A DNA stretch of 64,000 nt from Parasponia andersonii. Taxonomy: Eukaryota; Streptophyta; Magnoliopsida; Rosales; Cannabaceae. This document shows positions 60,981 through 64,000 of the stretch, one piece after another. Where the stretch lies: positions 334,735 through 398,734 of the forward strand of contig JXTB01000252.1 in NCBI GenBank assembly GCA_002914805.1, written 5' to 3'. The position numbers and the translations under genes are program-made. Each line of letters starts with the position of its first letter. Positions within the stretch are counted from its first letter, which is position 1. The notes under the pieces are model-generated. The model ran no database searches, was not told where the DNA came from, and saw only the letters and a program-made list of their open reading frames with translations.

Positions 60981-62700
60981 TTTATGGCAATAGAAAATGA
61001 GGTAAGCTTACTTAATTCTAAAAGTAACATTCATGATGACAGTGAAATTAGTAGTGATTTTAGTGAGAATGATAGTAATTGTAATTTATCAAATGAAGAT
61101 CTATTGAGTAATTTCAATGATTTGCACAAAAACTATAAAAACCTCATTTTCAAGAACAATGCTCACAAAAAGGAAATTTTTAATTTGTCAAAAATGGTTG
61201 AAAAGTTTACTAAAGAAATTGAAGTGAAATTGTCTTGTAGTAATTGTGAAGCTTTCTCAAAAGAAAACACTTCCTCAAATGACAAGATTTTTGGCTTGAA
61301 CAAAATTATCCATAAATTTACAAATAGAAAGAAAAATTTTGACTTGATACTTGGTAGACAAAAATGCATTTTTGACAAATGAGGTAGTGGGCATAAATCT
61401 TCTATAAAACAAAAATACCTCAAAAATTATTTTATAAAAGCGAGTACATGCGACACTAAGCATACTTGCACTTAATGCAATCAAGATGGACATTCTAGTT
61501 TTTCATGCTATGTGAAGAAACATGCATATTTTGATGAAAAACTAGCTTGGGTACCAAAAGAATCTAGAACTAATACTCATGAATCCAAATTAGTATGGAA
61601 GCCAAAAATCAAAGTTTGATTCTTATTTGTAGGTACAAAAGAAGAACAACTTTTGGTTCTTAAGTAGTAGTTGTTCCAAACATATGATCGGTGACTGCTC
61701 ATTACTTTTGTCGTTTACAAGAAGAAATGGAGGACATGTCACTTTTAGAGATAATACTAAAGGCAAAATCTTGGATGTAGGTAACATTGGTAATACTTCT
61801 TCGCTCATTATAGAAAATGTTTTACTTGTTGATAGTCTCAAACATAATTTACTTAGTATAAGTCAACTTTGTGATAAAGGTTACCAAGTCATTTTTTAGC
61901 CTTCTAAATGCTTAATTAAAAATACTTGTTCAAAAGAAATTATTTTTTAAGGAGAAAAAAAAGATAATGTTTATACCATTGATATTGAAAAATACTATAG
62001 CTAAGATAAATAATTTTCAGTTTTAAAAGATGAGTCTTGGCTTTGGTATAAAAAATTTGGACATGCAAATATGAATACTATTTCTAAAATTTCAAAGAAA
62101 AATCTTATTAGTGGTTCACCTAGTTTACTTTTTGAAAAAGACAAGATTTATGATGCATGTCGATTTGGAAAGCAAAAAAAAAAAGCTCTCTTAAATCCAA
62201 AAATGTCATTACTACTTCTAGACCCTTGCAACTACTTTACATAGATTTATTTGGACCATTAAAAGTAGCACAGTTTTTCAAGATTATCTTGGGTTCTTTT
62301 TATTTTTCATAAAAATAATATTTTAAATATGCCTATTATCTTTTGTAAGAAAGACAAAATATAAAAGGCTACACCATCACATCTATTTGAAGTGATCATG
62401 GTGGTGAGTTTGAAAATAAAGAAATAGAAGCCTTTTGCTACAAAAATAGTTTTGATCACAATTTTTCAGCAACTAGGACTCCACAACAAACTAGAGTTGG
62501 AGAAAGAAAGAATAGAACCCTAAAAGAAATGGCAAGAAGTATGCTAAATAAAAATAGTTTACGAAAATATTTTTGGGTCTAACCAGTTATTACTACTTGT
62601 GATATGGTGAATATAGTTATAATAAGGCCAATTTTTAACAAGGCTATTTTAAAGCTTTTGCTTGCAATTTTTTTTATTTTGAACACTAAAGATAATTTGG
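60981..62700 (+). pseudogene. Copia protease and integrase, family B, broken
   Basis: A spacer rich in Asn, Ser and Lys (60975-61382) precedes the protease motif WFLSSSCSKHMIGDCSLL (about 61650), where the usual catalytic DSG reads SSS. It continues FRDNTKGKILDVGNIGN and HNLLSISQLCDKGYQVIF. Pre-integrase KFGHANMNTISKISKKNLIS follows (62050). Integrase pieces are in scattered frames, such as ATRTPQQT (about 62472) and RKNRTLKEMARSMLN (about 62508). Confidence 0.8.
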
Positions 62701-63720
62701 GAAAATTTGATTCAAAATCAAATGTTAGTATTTTTTTTTATAATTCTACTAATAGTAAAGCTTATAGAGGTTTCAATAAAAAAAAACACTAGTAGTAGAA
62801 AAATCTATGTATATTTCATTTGATCAGTATAATACTCTCCATGAGGAGAGAAAATTATATGATGATGATATTGTAGGTTTGGAACAAAGCTCAAGTGAGT
62901 CAAGTGCCAATAAGAAAACTAATGAAGAAAATGGCATCCAACTACAACAAGACCTTAAGGAAGAAAAGAAAAGAGAGGTAACATTCTTACTTTTCCTCAC
63001 GATTTAAAATTCAAGTATGCTCATCACAAAGACCAATTCTAGATGACCACTTATATGGAGTCAAGACTAGAGTATTACTTAGAAATATTTGCAATAATAT
63101 GACTTTAATCTCTCTAATTGAACCAAAAAATTTTAAAAATGCCAAAAAAGATGAATCATGGATACTAGCTATGCAAGAAGAATTAAACTAATTTGAAAAG
63201 AGTGATGTATAGGAGTAAGTTTCAAGACCTAAGGACCAATCAGTTATTAGAACTAAATGGTTCTTTGGAAATAAAGTAGATGAGTATGGGGTGATTGTGA
63301 GAAATCATGCTAGATTAATGGTTCAAGGTTTCAATCAAGAATAAGGTATCAATTATGAAGAAACCTTCGCGCCCGTAGCAAGATTATAATCCATAAGGAT
63401 GCTTTTAGTATTTGCATGTCATAAACACCTTATCTTATACTAAATAGATATTAAGAGTGAGGATACATTTTAGAAGAAGTGTATGTAGTCCAACTGCTAA
63501 ATTTCAAAAGCATAAGTATCCAGATCATGTTTTTAAATTGAAAAAGGCTCTTTGTAGTATAAAGCAAGGTCCTAGAGCTTGGTATGATAGATTGAGCAAG
63601 TTGTTAATCTTAAATGGTTATACTATTGGAAAGGTGGATACTATTCTTTTTATGAAAGGAAAAAAGTGAGAAATGATTATAGTTCAAATTTATGTTAATG
63701 ATATTATAATGCCCAAGATT
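62701..63720 (+). pseudogene. Copia reverse transcriptase, family B, truncated
   Basis: RT is recognisable from KDESWILAMQEELN (63150), then VIRTKWFFGNKVDEYGVIVR, KHARLMVQGFNQE-like sequence and YEETFAPVARL (63355). Near 63690 the catalytic motif reads IYVNDIIM, so one Asp of YVDD is Asn. Sequence stops matching copia shortly after 63710, where a Ty3 fragment begins. RNase H and 3' LTR are absent. Confidence 0.82.
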
Positions 63721-63734
63721 CTCATATGCATAAT

Positions 63735-64000
63735 AGGCCAATAATAAACATGTTTATGGAGACATTATCTTTATGGAGAAAGATGTGAAATTTACACAGA
63801 CCATAAAAGTCTCAAGTATTTCTTTACCCAAAAGGAATGAATATGAGACAGAGAAGACGGCTTGAACTGGTAAAAGACTATGATTGTGAAATTAACTATC
63901 ATCCAGGGAAAGCTAATGTGGTTGCAGATGCTCTAAGTAGAAAGTCATTAGCGGCTATGTCACTTAAGTATGTTGATCGAAAGCCTCTTTTGATGGATTT
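63735..64000 (+). pseudogene. Ty3 chromovirus-type RNase H fragment, cut by the window edge
   Basis: The frame reads [31 protein letters not shown] and ALSRKS, the RNase H end of plant chromovirus-type gypsy elements, which should be followed by integrase beyond 64000. One in-frame stop (TGA at about 63837) replaces a Leu-like position. Confidence 0.88.

Overview
This is nuclear DNA from an AT-rich plant genome, most likely a eudicot. The evidence is an S-domain receptor kinase gene with plant-type introns, CACTA (En/Spm-type) DNA transposons, Ty1/copia and Ty3/gypsy retrotransposons and tRNA-derived SINEs. I see no bacterial genes, operons, CRISPR, rRNA or tRNA genes. The species cannot be named from this sequence. 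The only host gene that looks intact is a G-type lectin S-receptor-like kinase at 33909-37225 (+). It has seven exons, all splice phases match, and it would encode 824 residues with all kinase hallmarks. An assembly gap (33405-33870) removes its proximal promoter.

Layout. 1-6.3 kb: a decayed minus-strand Ty3/gypsy element with two RNase H domains (Tat-like). 6.8-14.08 kb: a decayed CACTA transposon interrupted by LTR-like sequence. 14-19.9 kb: AT-rich spacer holding a SINE with an 11-bp target duplication, the broken C-terminus of an LRR receptor-like protein (minus strand), a MITE-like hairpin and a second SINE. 19.9-29.0 kb: a structurally complete Ty1/copia element with two LTRs; its 5' LTR carries a single 'n' exactly where about 414 bp of the 3' LTR is missing. 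29.16-31.87 kb: a 2.7-kb deletion-derivative CACTA element with a perfect 3-bp target duplication. 33.9-37.2 kb: the receptor kinase. 39.96-41.58 kb: an LTR-like remnant. 42.18-50.50 kb: a nearly full-length CACTA element with transposase, a second gene ending in a Ulp1-like protease, and GGCGCC-rich palindromic arrays at both ends. 51-52.7 kb: a second copy of the short SINE, a 143-bp tandem duplication and a stray kinase exon related to the 34-37 kb gene. 52.7-63.7 kb: a rearranged cluster of copia pieces in both orientations, sharing two LTR families. 63.73-64 kb: the start of another Ty3 fragment cut by the window edge.

How the parts relate. Almost all coding capacity belongs to transposons, and nearly all of it is broken by stops and frameshifts. 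Many stops replace expected Trp codons (TGG to TAG or TGA), the pattern left by C-to-T decay of methylated DNA. The host component is immune-receptor-like: one intact receptor kinase, one relic of a related kinase and one relic of an LRR receptor-like protein. This suggests a receptor locus swollen and shuffled by transposons. I found no clearly new biological system. The strongest leads are the CACTA terminal palindrome arrays, the LTR length mismatch at the 'n', and the receptor relics.
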